A stretch of 64,000 bases of DNA from Straminergon stramineum (GCA_963920665.1 OY987266.1:27414239-27478238); one strand, 5' to 3'. Positions 1 to 13,592 are shown, counted from the stretch's first letter. Notes: generated by a model not told the origin, from the letters alone. Program-made: numbers and translations.

Positions 1-892
1 CCCAACTTGTGTAATATTATATAGAAATTGATTGCCCCCCAATGGGTCAAAAAGTCAAAAATTCATTTTTTGGCACTAGTAGCACCAAATCTACATTGAA
101 CAAAATTGGACAAAATTTCATCCCATAGTGCTTTATTTGGTGTTTTTCTCTTCATTTTACATTGTTGGGACTTAAAACCTAGTTGGGTTATATTTTTGTT
201 GAACTTAATTTGGCCTTTGAGTTTCGCAACCTTGGCACCTAAATCCTCAAAAAGTATTGCCATGTAGGTGTTTTGGAGAAATTGCGGACTTAGGATTTGG
301 GATGTCTTATACAATCCCTTAGAGTCCCAAATTTCAAGTCTTCACTAATTAGATTTTGATAATCAATGGGACTTGGAATTTGGGATGTAGTTTGATGTAT
401 TTCTAAGTTGATTTTGGCTACTGAGAAGCTTACTTTTGTACTTTAGGACTTTTTTATTGTTGTTCTAGACTTGGAGTTGGTATGAAGTGAACTTCTAAGA
501 TTTCAAAAGTTGAAATTAGATTTGTCAAATTGGATGTATTAATTAACTGTGATTACTTTTAACAATTACCATTTCATTTTCTATTTAAACTCATTGTGAT
601 GGTGGACATTCCTTTTGAAGGGTTTTGGAATTGAAAGTGAAGTAATTTCTTCAAGAAATAATAATCCTATGAGGATGGGAATCAATCATTGTAAAGTAGT
701 TTGAGGAGTGCTTTATTTAAAAAGTGAGACATAGCTACAAAGACATGACATATTGTAAGGTGTTTTATTTTTAAAATTCAACATAAAAAATGCTAGTACA
801 TTTTCTTTCAACTTCATATGTTTATCTCATTTTCAACAACTTGGAAATGAGTGTCATAGACAAGATAAGCTATTATAGAAGATTTCATATCA
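1..892. other. AT-rich intergenic, no gene seen
   Basis: AT-rich sequence without a plausible coding frame. I see no recognisable protein, RNA gene or terminal-repeat structure here. Confidence 0.5.
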
Positions 893-1660
893 ATTAGTGT
901 GCCCTATGTTGTTGCCACAACAAAATTAAAATTAAAAGTTATTTTCTAGTAAATTTTTAATTCAAAAAACTTCAAAATTTAATAACTTTTGTAACATAGG
1001 TCCAAATACCACAAAACAAAGTTTGTGCACCACTCCTCACAAAGAGTTTTTTTATGGTGTCAAGGATGGAAGTGAGGGATGCATGGTTCTATAGATCTTA
1101 TTGTATCAAATAAACAAAACAACCTCACCTAAGGTATAGTAGACTAGTATGCCTTGTGTCATTGCCACAATATAAAAAATACATAAAAGTTTTAAAAAAA
1201 GATTCAATTCATAAAAACTTCAAATTCCATAACTTTCACACCATATGTCCAAACACCATGAAACAAAGCTTGTACACCTCTCCTCACAAAGAACTTTCTA
1301 GCAATACCAAGAACATGGCTAAAAAATGCATAGTTTCTTAGATCTCCTTAGAACAAATAAAAAAATCAAAACAAAATAAATAGCCTCATTTAAGGTACAA
1401 ATAGAACTAGTATGTCCTGTACCATTGTCATAGTCCAAATAAAAATAAAAGTGATTTTCTAAATTTTTTAATGAATAAAACTTTAAAATTCAATAACTCT
1501 CACATCGGAGGTTGAAACACCATGGAACAAAGCCTATACACCCCTCCTTGTACAATGCTTTATGAGATTACTAAGAATGCGGCTAGGGGATGTATAGTTT
1601 AGGAGATCTCACTATAACAAACAAACCAAACCAAACCAATAGGCTAATTTGAGGTATGGA
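893..1660. repeat. Degenerate tandem repeat, three ~255-bp units
   Basis: Three consecutive units start near 893, 1143 and 1406. Each begins with an 'AGTRTGYCYTGT' type stretch followed by a 'CATTGYCA' segment, then an A-rich spacer, 'CTTCAAAATT.AATAACT', 'CCA...ACACCATG.AACAAAG', 'CACTCCTCACAAAG' and a 'TAGATCT' box before the next unit. The units differ by many substitutions and small indels, so the triplication is old. No coding potential is visible. It could be a remnant of a satellite array or of internal repeats of a transposon. Confidence 0.7.
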
Positions 1661-2363
1661 TAAAAGATTGGCACAAGTGAAAGGTGGGAGGATCATTTTG
1701 ACCAACTTAGTTGTTAATCCCTAAATGCCCAAGCCTTTCAAAGTGTGTTTTGACTATACAAAAAGAAAATTGGCTTATAGTTATCCCCAATGAAGAAATT
1801 TTTATTTTTTTCAAAATCTAACCATATAGATGTTTAAAGAGCTCTCTTATTAGTATGCATACCAATTTTGAGTGCTAAATTGCACAGGAGCTGTGAGATT
1901 ATGACAAGAGAAATGTACATTTTCTATTTTTAGTATGCTATCCCTCCCCACAATGTTTCAAAAATTTGCATGCAAAATTTTTTGGGGGATTAGAGATGAC
2001 ATGACCAATTAAAAATTATGTTAACACACTAAAATGCACTTCCCAAAACCTTAAGTTCAAATGAAGAGCTATCAAACTCATTACACAATCCACCTTGCAA
2101 TTGTTTTCTTGCAATTTTTTTGTTTATAAGTAGAAATCGCAAATAACTCTAAATCAACACTTGCATGTTTAAATTTTCAATGGTGAAAATCATGAAAATT
2201 CTTCACTCTTTCCATTTGGACCATTTTCAAAGCAAGTGGATAAGTACAATTTTTAGATCTCAAATCAAGTAAAATTGGCAAACTTTGCTCAAAGATGGGA
2301 AATGAAGTATAAGCAACAAGCTTTACTCTTCACTTATGGTACATATATGCCTTAGAAGACCTC
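1661..2363. other. AT-rich intergenic, no gene seen
   Basis: No supported gene. A 'TTAATCCCTAAATGCCC' stretch near 1721 resembles the ends of the TTAA-bounded elements described below, but I could not pair it with a partner. Confidence 0.4.
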
Positions 2364-2953
2364 TTAACTCCTAAAGGACCGAATGACCATTGAATGTACT
2401 CAGCTAATCTTGGGTAGGTGTGTATGAAGTCATTTTATAACGGATGTTCTTCAAAGTTTGATACAAGGTGTGTACATATACCCCCTATAAGTGGGAATGT
2501 AATTTTTTTTCCAATTGGGTGCCCGGATCTAAGGTTATGTTGCCCTAAACTTTTCAGGCAACTCGGGCAGCTTTGGGCGGCATATGCAGAATACCTCTTC
2601 TACTTTTGAAATTTGGTAGGTGTGTAACTTACATGATACAAGATCCAAATGTCCCCAAAAAATAACCATTTGTAGTGTAAAAATCTCACTTTAGGAGGAG
2701 TTAAAGGCTGTTGGCCTTGCTGGGCAAGGTTGAAAAAGAACTTTTTCTCCTAACTTCAAACATTATAATCTTTCAATCTGTACAGTCAAAGTTTCAGAAT
2801 TTTTTTCCACACATTCCCATAGTAGTCTATTACAAATTTATACAGTTGAATTTTGAAAAAAAACATTTTTTTTCACTTTCTCCTTACTGCCCTAAAAAGT
2901 GGCAGTTTTTCACAATTTCGACCTAAAATGTGCCTCGGTCCTTTAGGGGTTAA
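2364..2953. mobile_element. TTAA-bounded inverted-repeat element, 590 bp
   Basis: The left end reads TTAACTCCTAAAGGACCG and the right end is the reverse complement of TTAACCCCTAAAGGACCG, so the 18-bp termini match with one mismatch. Both ends carry TTAA, the target duplicated by piggyBac-type transposases, whose terminal repeats usually begin CCC or CCY. The interior has no transposase, so this would be a non-autonomous element. Assignment to piggyBac rests only on the TTAA and the CCC start. TTA/TAA-targeting PIF/Harbinger elements are the alternative. Confidence 0.55.
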
Positions 2954-3250
2954 AAATCAAATATTTATCTGTATCAGTGAAAAATAAAAAATTTCAGTGG
3001 TTAACATTCAAAACTACCCTTAAATTGTTTAAAATGGTCACACAAATTTAACTACCCATACACAAACAAGCCTAAAATTTCGACCATATATGGTCGGTTA
3101 GATACTTAGGGGTTAACTTTACTCAGGTAATCGTATAACTTACTGTAAGTTTTGTGGATTAATAATAACTACAGTAGGGTAGGGTGAGAGCGGGTGCTCT
3201 CAGGTTTCCAGTAACTTACTATACTACCTGCTGTAACTGGCAAGCTAGTC
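2954..3250. other. Intergenic, possible second TTAA-type end
   Basis: No gene. Near 3080-3115 there is a short palindrome (ACCATATATGGT) followed by 'TACTTAGGGGTTAA', which looks like another right end of the TTAA-bounded family just upstream of the promoter island. Confidence 0.35.
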
Positions 3251-3720
3251 TCTCCCTTATAAAAGCTTAGATTTTCTGGAGCAGAAAACAATGCCTGAGG
3301 ATTTAGATACTCGGCTTTTGTCAAAGGGATCATGCATGTCTTTGTAGAACTCACGCCAAGGAATCCCGATCAGGAAAAAGGGGGCTCGGGAATCGGGATC
3401 GTGGAAGCGGGAATGACGCGACGTCCCCACCCGTGGGGAACACTCGCCGCGACTCCGCCCGGAGAACAATTGCCTCAGTACTGCTAGAGCGTCACCTGTG
3501 CTCGCATTGCCCGACCCGGCCCGGCCCGGCCCGGCCCGGAAGGAAGGAAGAAGTGGCGAGAGAGAAGCCGGGGACACTCAAGAGTTGAAGAAGAAGAAGA
3601 AGAAGAGCACAGAGCCTAGCCTGAAGAGCAATGGCGGAAGCTCCATAGCTGAACTCAGAAGCGTGCAGGGACATATCCGATCGCCGGGAGCTTGCGCCCG
3701 TCGATACTGCAGGTCGGAGT
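3250..3720 (+). promoter_or_regulatory. GC/CpG-rich promoter and 5' leader of the kinase gene
   Basis: A TATAAAAG box lies at about 3257-3264, followed by a GC- and CpG-rich island (about 3340-3550) that includes roughly five tandem GGCCC units near 3510-3538. This contrasts sharply with the AT-rich surroundings. The island sits upstream of the first coding exon of the dihydroxyacetone kinase gene, so it is the likely promoter and transcription start region. If the transcript begins near 3290-3500, its leader contains upstream ATGs, including a 5-codon ORF (MAEAP) at 3631-3648, and probably a leader intron between about 3710 and 4620. The start site is inferred and not visible directly. Confidence 0.55.
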
Positions 3721-4623
3721 TTAGTGTTGCGTATGCTTCTGCGGTTGAATTTCCGTTTTACGTTTTGCTAGGCGGCTCTGTCTAAGCTGAACGAAGGCCA
3801 TTGCAGCTTTTGCCGTTGGCGTTTGTGCCGGTTTGTTTTCGTTGCCCTGGGGTTTGAAGCCTCTTGTGATCGTGTCTGGTTGATTTCGGTGGAGATTGGC
3901 GGTAGTGGCACTGGAATTGCTACCGGCTTTTTATGTATGGAGTATTGTGGAGTGGAGTGTTCTGGTGGTTCTGGTATTGTAGCCTGTCGTTTGGATTTTG
4001 TGCCTGGTGCTGTTGAGATCCTGGTGCATATTGCAGTCTGGTGATTAGGAGCTTGAGGTGCAGGGACCGGTTGTTCGTCGTCGCTTGATTATAAGTCTGC
4101 TTTTGTGCAGAAGGGAGGGGTTGGCAGGCGTTTCGGAGGCATTGCTTTTTCTAAAGCGCATCGCAGGAATCAAAGCCATGCCGGGAATTATCGATTTGGA
4201 GGAGAGCAGGTAGTTCAGTTTCTTCATCGTTGAGCAGCTGGTGGAAGGATTCGGAGCGGGTCTAATTCGGTACGGTATTCACATTACCTGGTTTCGTTCA
4301 TGGCAAACTTCGATGGGGCTTTTTGAGATTTTTGAGGAAAGAAGTCTGCGTTTCTGTTTTCGAGTTGTATGTTGCACTCGTCTTTGACATTGTTTTTGTC
4401 TCTAAGGTTGGATCAGAGGTTCCAGTCCGTGCCGTCGCGTCGTACGGCTAAACAAGATTAGAAGATCGCTTGTGCAGGTCTGGGATTGGCCCACGTTCTC
4501 TCGCGACTCAATACCGGGCTCTCTATGGAGACTTGTCTATGACAGCAATCGACTTGTGTGGATGTGGAATTAAGAAGCCGGAACTATTGATAGCTTTGCG
4601 TTTTGTTTACTGCCCTGCAAGCA

Positions 4624-7600
4624 ATGGGGAAAGGGAAAAAACTTATCAATGATCCGAACGGTAAGAATAATGAAGGATCAAGGCATGCTCCCGTCAGAAA
4701 CTGTCTTTTCTTGCAAAATCAATTCTATATACAACTAGGAGCCTACTTTGAATGAATAGTCGGTCTTCTAGTTTTTTAGAACTCCCTAAATCGCTCTTCA
4801 TTGTCCTATCTCCTCTTCTGCAGTTTGATTCCTTCCTTTCAACGAGTTTTCATCTCGAGTATAGTCCTAACCTGAAGTGATTATATTATACTATTACTCA
4901 TTGCTTGTCAGCTTCACGCGTTCCTTGTTGGCGAATTCTCTTCCTGAATCGTGATTTAGTGATCGTGGGCCTTGTTGACCTTCAATCTGCGAATTGGAAA
5001 TCTAGAAAAGTTCCTCCTCCCAAGCAAGGGTTTGGAAAGTACAAGAGGGTTTAATATTTGAAAATTGTCTTTTGATAACACTTCTCTTTGGATCGGGGTG
5101 GCCTGATCTGATCTTCTTCGAAGTGTTGTAGTTGTTCCGGTTGCTTCGAGAAATTCACGCAAATAGCTTGTTCAATGCAATATCCTGGCCTTGCGGATCC
5201 TCTATGTCCATGCATCCGATACTCCTCTTGCAGTTATTGAGAAATCGCTTTTCCTGTGGTTTGAATATACCATACTGAGATGTTTTTGTTCCCCCCGCCT
5301 GCATTTAACCTGATCAGTTAATCCGCATGTCTTTCGCGTTTTGTCAGGATATGTTCTTACTGTCGTATAATTGTGCAATTGTCATTCTAGGTTTAAAATT
5401 TCTTTGAAAGCCTTCAGTTTTTCCTGATTCCATGTGTCGTCCTATCATGCTTTTCTCCTTCCCCTTTCCTCTATCTGATTCTTTTCAGTCTTTCATTTCG
5501 GAGCCCAGGACTGCACTCTGTGGTTGACTGGAGTTTAAAATGTGATGAATTAATATGCCTTTTTTAGTCTCTAGATTAGAAAGGCCTGAGTGCTACAATT
5601 CCTAATGATCTCGTTTGACTACACTGGCTAGTCACCCTTCATACTTTGTGAATAATACTGCTGTTCACAGAGCTCAATCGATTGCCCCTTCCATTTTCTT
5701 CGAGTTGAACTACTCTGAACGTATATTTGGATACTGTGATTCTTTAGGGGCTTGCATTACTTGTGTGAGGCCGTTATTTTGTTTCGTAGATGGTGTTTGA
5801 GATTTGAGTTTCTGCTCAGGTTCTCTTCTGGGAAGTCCGTGATAATTCCAGGCGTGAACTTCTATTGAGGATTATTGATTGAGTGGTGAGGTAGTACTCG
5901 AATGTGGCAGTTTCTGCTCATCGCTCTAAATTTTGTAATTGTGAGGGTTAGGTCAATGATTTTGCAACGTGAGGCAGATTAGGTGCAGAGTAGGCTCTCT
6001 AAATTGCTTGTAAAGTAATTTCAACTTCATCAAATTTGATGTTTGATTGAACCATCATGTTTGATGTCTCGTTAAACGGAAGTCTTTCCGAAGGTATCCT
6101 GTAGATTGCATTGGATTGTAATCTGGAAATCGTTATCACTGTTGAATCCGTTGCAGCCTCTCCTTTTTTTCTTTTTTTCCTTATTTCGCTGGGGTGTCTC
6201 AAAAGATTTGGCGAAGTTTGCTCAATACTTTGTTATTTGGTAGCTCCGATTCAATTTCTGGCGATTTGCAACATATACTTGTTGAAATCTGACCAAATAA
6301 TTGAATTTCGTCCTTGAATTACCTATAGGCTGGTAGCCAGATCAAAACTTGTCAAAACCTGGCGATATTTTGCACAATGAAGAATGGCTGGTCCGTTGTC
6401 CTGCGTGCTTGCCATCTATCAATCATCGTTTATGCTGAGCTCTTTCAATTTTTTGTTGCGCAGATGTTGTCAAAGAACTCATCGAGGGAATGGTGGAGAC
6501 ATACCCTCACCTGACGTATCTTGATGGCTTTCCTGAGGTGAAACCAATACCTGAAACTTTTATTTTGATGTTTACACTTCTCCTTCCTCTTGGCGGTGAA
6601 TTGAATTTATGGATAGTTGTGCTCTGTAGATTTTGCGGATTGTTAATGAAGTGATAGAGGATGAGAATTACTGGGATCTATTCACAGCAACTGAGTAGTT
6701 GTGAATCGGGATTTGTTTTTCTATTAATCTACATCTCTTCAGCTCACGAAAAGTGTGATCAATATTGTGTTATGCATTGCTAATTCATGCCTATCTGCTG
6801 TTGTTTAGATTAAAGTGGTGCTGCGGTCAGATATTAAACGGGGCACCTATAATAAAGTTGCAATTATATCAGGTACTGTCTTACTTTAATCCTTTTCTGC
6901 CTAAGTAGGGGCTACTCATATCAGTGGGTTGCATCTGGAGAATTTCCTTAGAAGGTTTTGTTAGTTATCCAACTTCTTAATGAAGCACCAGCAGAGAAAT
7001 TTGCGATCGCTTTGTAAGCCTCCCACTCGGCTTGACATACTTTGTTGCTTGTGTTTTCACTTGAGATGAATGGAATGTGGTTTTGGGTACTTAAGTTGCT
7101 AGGTTCCAGTAGTTAGTTGCAGCTTCTATTTGCCAATGCTGGGCAGTTACTGTACAGGAGGTGGAAGTGGTCATGAGCCAGCTCATGCAGGATTTGTCGG
7201 TGAGGGTATTCTGACCGCTGCCATCTGTGGGGATGTATTTTCTGCTCCGTCCGTTAACGCAATCTTAGCTGTAAGCCACAAGCTTCTTGATCTCACTTTG
7301 TAATGGATCATGACGAGCTTGGTATTATAGTCTCCTGACGTGTGAAACCTCCGACTCTCTGTTCAGGCGTCTTTCGTCACATTTTCTGTACACACTTCCG
7401 CTTTGTGCTTAGCTAGTTATGAATCTTTTTATTGGTTTCGATTCAACAAGAAAAATTTAACAGCAAATTTATTAGAAGTGGAATTGTATTATTTAATAGA
7501 AGCTGAGCACCAAGTAATCGTATCTATGTAAAGAAACTTATCTCTTATTGGAGCAAATAATTGTACTTAAGCTGGAGCGTGTTCCTTGGTTGTCTTTAAT

Positions 7601-10600
7601 GTCCGTGACAGCCATGTACTTGCTATTTGTCTCTGATATTGCAGGGAATTCGTGCAGTAACCGGACCTGCTGGTTGCCTGCTTATTGTGAAGGTGCCAAT
7701 TCTCTTATTGCCAGAAGGAGTGATTGTCAAATGTTTTTGTTGAGTAACAGTTTAGCGTTTTTTGCTCCACTGGTTTGATTAATGACAGTATTACCACAGG
7801 ATATTGATGGAACCTAAACCCCTGTGATTGAGTTTTTGGATTGTAGAGAATTGCTGTGCTTACTATTGGATCTATTGAGATGGACTCTGCATCATCATGG
7901 TAACAATCATGATTGATTTTGCAACTTCAGATTTTTATCTATATACTGCAAATGAATATATTGGAACTGCTAATCAAAACATGTGATATTGGGATGCTAG
8001 AATTACACAGGAGATCGTTTAAACTTTGGATCTGCTACTGAACAAGCAAAGGGGGAGGGTTTTAAAGTTGAGGTATGGTTGTAATGAGCTTATAATTTGT
8101 GGACCTTTCGCACGGCAGTTTACCACTCCATTTCAGAGGATTATAGTAACTTTTGGAAGGGGCTTTACTTTTGGGAGCTGTTCTGCTTGTCCTATCTGTG
8201 TATGCCAGCGCAAGGATTGCTTTTTGTGTTGGTTCCTTCTCTGCAAGAAACTCATGTTGCACACTTCTTCTCGTCACTGATAACCTGACAATCTAATTTC
8301 ATCTTCTCTGTAATGTTAGGTAGTCTTTCTGAATATAAGATATCATAAACTGATTTTTTGCTTCTGGACCGGGTTTTTAAATTGGTGAGTAACTAATATA
8401 CCATGTTTTATCCTGGATTTTATGGACGCAGATGGTGATTGTGGGAGACGACTGTGCACTTCCCCCTCCACCACGAGGTCCTGTTGGTCGACGGGGATTG
8501 GCTGGGACATTATTTGTTCATAAGGTATAAACTCTGCCTAATGACAATGGAGTCGTATAGATGCTAGATCCGTTTCTTAATCTTAAATTTGTTTGACTGT
8601 TTCTGTAAGCGTGTTCAATGTGTTCTCTTTGTGCTGGGTTGTTTTACCGGTTAGAGAATGATCGTATACGTTTAAGTCTGAAGTCATTTCCCCATTTGTG
8701 GCCCGTTGGCATCGTTCCCTTCTGCTTGTAGTATTCATACAGTTGTGAGTTCCAAATTCGGCAAAACAGTTCAGTAAACGAAATAGTTATCCGACCATTT
8801 TATGCTCGACAATTCAATCTATACGGCAAGTACATGTTTTTTCGATTTTCTAACGTTTGACTTATTTTCTTGGACTCTTATTTTATCTAGAAGTTCGGGG
8901 AAATCTTCTCACTGTCGTCTTGTGTTGTTCGACTTGAACTCTTGTTGTTATACTTGAGCATCCTGGTCATTTTGGAACATTTGGATTTATTGGAAAATAA
9001 TCTTCATAATCTTGAGTGTCTTAAATTCCATTTTGGAGCTATGTTCCTAGGTTGCAGGTGCAGTCGCTGCTGCAGGTCGGCCTCTTGCTGAAGTTGCAGC
9101 AGAAGCGCGACGAGTTGCAGGGCTGGTAGGAACAATGGGGGTTGCGTTAACCGTGTGCACATTACCCGGGCAGAATACCTCTGACCGACTGGGACCTGGG
9201 AAGATGGAGCTGGGTTTAGGCATTGTAAGTATATCTTGTACACTCTTGAATTCGTGTATATGTTTTGATTCAAGCTCCGCGTGTATTGCTATTAAGACGA
9301 TGCTAAGAAAATTTATTGGTATGAGTCAGTATGTTTGAGCTAAAGTCCTCGGCATGAGAATCAGGTGCTTTAGCTATTTTGGGTGCTTTTCCACCTCACT
9401 TCGTGCCTACTTTTACTGACTCTAATACTTAGTGGTCATTCGGGAACTAATTCTTTTGAAGATCATATTTGTATTTGCAGCATGGTGAGCCAGGAGCTAT
9501 GGTAGCTGATTTGCAACCTGTGGACATTGTTGTGTCTCACATACTGAAGCAAATCTTATCTCAGGTGCACTGTTGTTTTTCTGTCTAAGGACAGTTTGAG
9601 AAATGCTATCAGTTTGTTAGAAGCTGTGCTATAATGATTGCTTTTGTTCAAGTTCTTGTATATTCCCCCCTTGGAATCTGCTTCAAGAGTAACCCTGTGT
9701 TGAATTTCTAATTGGCATCTTATTTTTTTGGACTCCTTTATTTTGTTATATCAGTAGGGAAGTTTATTCAGTCGTCTTGATTGTTTTTAGAGCTATAATG
9801 TGCTGGTTTTGAGAAGAAAAATTTGCTGAATATGGTATCTTCAATCGACTGTAATCTTGAGACCAATTGATACCGAGTCTTCCAATGGCAATGTTAACAA
9901 ATATGGTGTGTATCATCTCTGATTTACTCATCAACTGGGTCGTTCAATTTTTGCAGGAGACAAAATATGTGCCTATTAAACGAGGCAGTCGGGTCGTGCT
10001 CATGGTTAATAGGTACTTGTTTCAAGGCTTGACCGGGGTAGTATTTGTTTTGATTTCAATTCTTCTTTCTGTGCCTTCGCGGTGACGTTGCATTTGGAGT
10101 CCTATTTTTCAATTCTGCTGGACACCTCTGCTCATGATAGCATTCTTCTATTGGTCCACGAATTTGGCGGGGTATGTGTTGATCATAATCATTTCTTCCG
10201 ACTTCGTTGGAATTTGCAACTAATAACTACAAAAACAATCGCCTTGTGTAGCCTTGGAGCAACACCGATGATGGAGTTAATGATTGCTGCGGGAAAAGCT
10301 GTCGCACAGCTGCAAATAGAACATGGCTTAGCAGTGGAGCGTGTTTACACGGGCTCCTTTATGACATCCCTCGACATGGCAGGTACTTATGGCACAACTA
10401 CTTTGAGCTGCTCAAGTGTAGAATTTTGAGGGTTTTGTCTGGACATGTGGGGCCGCCTCCCTTATTATTTCAAGTTCTGGTTGCTTGGCTTACAGCAGAT
10501 TCTGCGTTTTATTGTGTACGGATCCTGTCTTTCATTTGCACGTGCCTAGGACCCATTTTTATGAGCCTGATTTTTTATTCAAACTTCGCTTATCTTATTC

Positions 10601-13592
10601 GAATGAGAATTTCTAGAATGTGATTGCTAAAGAGTTTTCCTGAAGACTTCTTGCAATATTATCTCTACAGGGATGTCTCTTTCTGTGCTGAAGGTTGACG
10701 ACCCCATTCTAAGCTCGCTCGACTTCGCAACCAAAGCCCCAGCGTGGCCCGTTGGAGTTGATGGTACAGTAGCAAAACCGTTTTTTGAATTGTCAACCCT
10801 CACGGTGTCATGAAATGTGGACATTGGCGACTCGTGATTTTGGCTGGTTTCGTTAGAGTCTTGATATGAGGAAGGCCTTCGTTTTGAGAATCCTTGTAGG
10901 GTTAGCCTAGATAGATTGTTTACAAGCATGTTCGAGTTATCATCAATTGGGCTTTCTCTCATCGAAAGAGGTCCCTCCATCATTGAATCTCAGATTTACA
11001 AGTTAAAGATAGCGAGCTTAAAATATGTCTGTCGATCCTTTTCATTCCTTAACGCTTTCAGATCCTAAAAAAAGGCTTAAACGAATTACTCTCCTCTTTT
11101 TAATGGTATCTTCAGGACCCCGTCCTTCGACAACTTTGCCCGTCTCTCTACCTCCAGCGCCACCAAACCTTTATCCGGTATTTAGCTCACATGACCTCAT
11201 CTTATCTTGAGACTCTAGTAGGAAATTTAAGTTTCCATCCTGTGATGTTTGAGAGAAATTTAGAGAAATGTTTGTGCATATTATCTTACACTGGAGCTAT
11301 GGAGATCTGAGATGGTTTTATCAAAGAATCTGAATTCCGTGTGATTGTTTGGTCCAGTTTTGTTGAGAGTAAACTGACGATATTGTCCACGATTGAGCAG
11401 GATCCAGTGCGTCCACAGGAGTTGAGCCGACAGGGCCAGAAATTGGAGGCCGCTATCAGAGCTGGTGCTCAAGCAGTGTTGAATTTCAAAGATGCTCTAA
11501 ACGAATGGGATAGACTGGTCGGAGATGGAGATTGTGGAACGACGGTAGGATTTTCCATAATATATAAAATGCGTTTGAATTGCATGAACCCTGTTAACAT
11601 TGGTACAAACACGTTTCATTGTTTCAGAAGTGACCAATCAACCAACTACTGTATTTCACTACAGGTTTTCAGTCGAGTTGGTTTCACATCCTCCTTGCGA
11701 TGCATCCGTAATTTGTTCTTCAATTTAAGTATCATGTATCACATTTTTGGTCCTTTGGTTTTCTTTGACGGACCAGAAGCAACTGTTTACGTTATGTAGA
11801 TGGCCAGTGGAGCAAAGGCAGTGATTGAAGATCTAGACAAACAGTAAGTTGGTTCTGCTGTATTGTCATTGTGGTGTGTGTAGTGTGTCACTGTCCTACT
11901 GCATCGTTGCTGAGTTTCCAGCTTAAGCCATTCTCTTTTTGTGGTTGCTTAGTCATAAAGTAATAGCTTCAGATCTGCAATCTGCGTCTTTTACGATCTA
12001 TATATCTAGGTGTGTTATTTTTTTTCTTAATTTTAAAGATTTCGGTATCTCTGCACCTTCTAAAAAAGTTTATTTTAATCGTGTAGAATCCTTTTTGTCT
12101 TTCTTTTTATGTTTCTTAACTAGGCAAGCTCTTTGTTGTTGGTGCCATTGTTAACTTTCAGCTATCCTTTGAACGATGCTGCTGCTACTGTGCATGAGAT
12201 AGGCTGTTCGATAAGAAGAGTAACGGGTGGTACAAGTGGAATATTGTAAGTTGCCTGTGCCCTTTTTAGGTCAACAAGTACTATGTTTGGATAGCCATTT
12301 ATGAGGCAAATTTTGTGATCTGGTGTGAAGTACTTGGAATTTGGAAGATTTTCCTCTTCCCTGTTTGTGATTGTAATCATTGTGGTGACTCTCCTTCATC
12401 TGTGTATTGGGTCTCAGATACGATATATTTACCAGAGCAGCCTTTGTGATTCTTAAGGACGGTGGAAGTCCAGTCACAGCCAATAAGTGTAAGTTTTGTG
12501 AGTCGGTGCGGTTTTGCCACTGGTGAGCTGTGGTTTTATCAGGGCTTGCAGTTTTCAGTCAACTACTCTTGTAACCTTCTCCCATTGTGCTTCGGTTCAT
12601 CAGTCGAGAACTTGATGTAAGACTTGCATTGGGTTTTATTGGGTCACATCCAATGTTAATAAAACTTCCTTGATCACATGAAATGAAGGGTAAGGAACTA
12701 CATTTTGTATTAGAATTGTTCTAATTGTGAAAAATTTTGATTGAATTTGGTTTATAGGGTCAGAAGCTTTTGAGGCAGGAGTTGCTGCGGTAGGTAAATA
12801 TGGTGGAGCGTCTGCTGGTCATCGCACTTTATTGGATGCCTTGATTCCTGCTTCGACTACCCTGCAAGAGGTATATGTTTGTCCTTGAACAATTGATCTT
12901 GAATTGGCCATTTTAATCTTCATCTTGATGGAGATAGAATTACACAAGTCCATAGCTAGGCAGATGGACCTCAAGATCTCGAGTTTTGAAGAGTACAATT
13001 TATGAATGCCAAACGTTTGGTATTCTGCAGAAATTGGCTTCTGGGGAGCATCCGTTCAAGGCATTGCATGATGCTGCTGACGCTGCAGACGCTGGAGCAG
13101 TGGCTACAAAAACTATGATGGCACAGGTGTTTTATTATAATCGTTTAATCCTTTTTTGAAGTTCACATACTCATTATATTGTATTTGTAAGTCGATATAA
13201 ACCAGTGGTGCTAGAATTGACCAGCAACCTTATCAAATTGTACTTTTATTGTTTAAATTTCTCCGTGTTACTCCTGCATTAAGACTGAGTTATTTTGAGT
13301 CATTATGTCACTTGTATCTCTTGTTAGGAGAAAATATACGTTGCTTCTACGATGTTTAGTCATGCCATATTGTATGCATTTAGCCAATTCTGGAGACTGT
13401 ACCTGCAGCCGGTCTGGGTTGCAAGTGTGCATTCAATAGAACTGACATCGTTTCCACATTTTGCAGGCTGGGCGATCGAGTTATGTACCTGATCATGTTC
13501 TTGCATCAGTTCCCGACCCTGGAGCCATGGCAGCGGCTCAGTGGCTGAAGGCAGCTGCTGAGGCTCTATCGCCCTCCTCTTCTCCCCGATGA
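4624..13592 (+). CDS. DAK: Dihydroxyacetone (glycerone) kinase, 20 coding exons, intact
   Basis: Cytosolic ATP-dependent kinase converting dihydroxyacetone to DHAP. It is a single-chain type with an N-terminal substrate-binding DhaK domain and a C-terminal ATP-binding DhaL domain. Coding exons, all with GT donors and AG acceptors and phases that join cleanly: 4624-4660, 6464-6537, 6809-6872, 7158-7270, 7645-7692, 8001-8072, 8432-8524, 9051-9224, 9481-9564, 9957-10012, 10252-10382, 10671-10763, 11116-11177, 11401-11544, 11800-11843, 12162-12245, 12418-12488, 12758-12870, 13031-13126, 13467-13592. Together they are 1779 nt, 592 residues plus stop, close to the ~595 residues of plant homologues. 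The protein begins [12 protein letters not shown]. DhaK landmarks are [10 protein letters not shown] and GLGIHGEPG (the latter with the histidine that forms the hemiaminal with substrate), [11 protein letters not shown] and CTLPGQ. The interdomain linker is proline-rich (exon 13). DhaL landmarks are VGDGDCGTT (metal/nucleotide aspartates), [18 protein letters not shown] and QAGRSSYV. No stop or frameshift was found, so the gene looks functional. Confidence 0.95.

Noticed and set aside
3498..3785. 95-residue ORF in the GC-rich island
   Set aside because: Pro/Arg and Lys runs come from GGCCC and GAA simple repeats; it lies in the expected untranslated leader and resembles no protein I know.
10627..10983. 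118-residue minus-strand ORF
   Set aside because: It overlaps exon 12 and the following intron of the kinase gene on the other strand.
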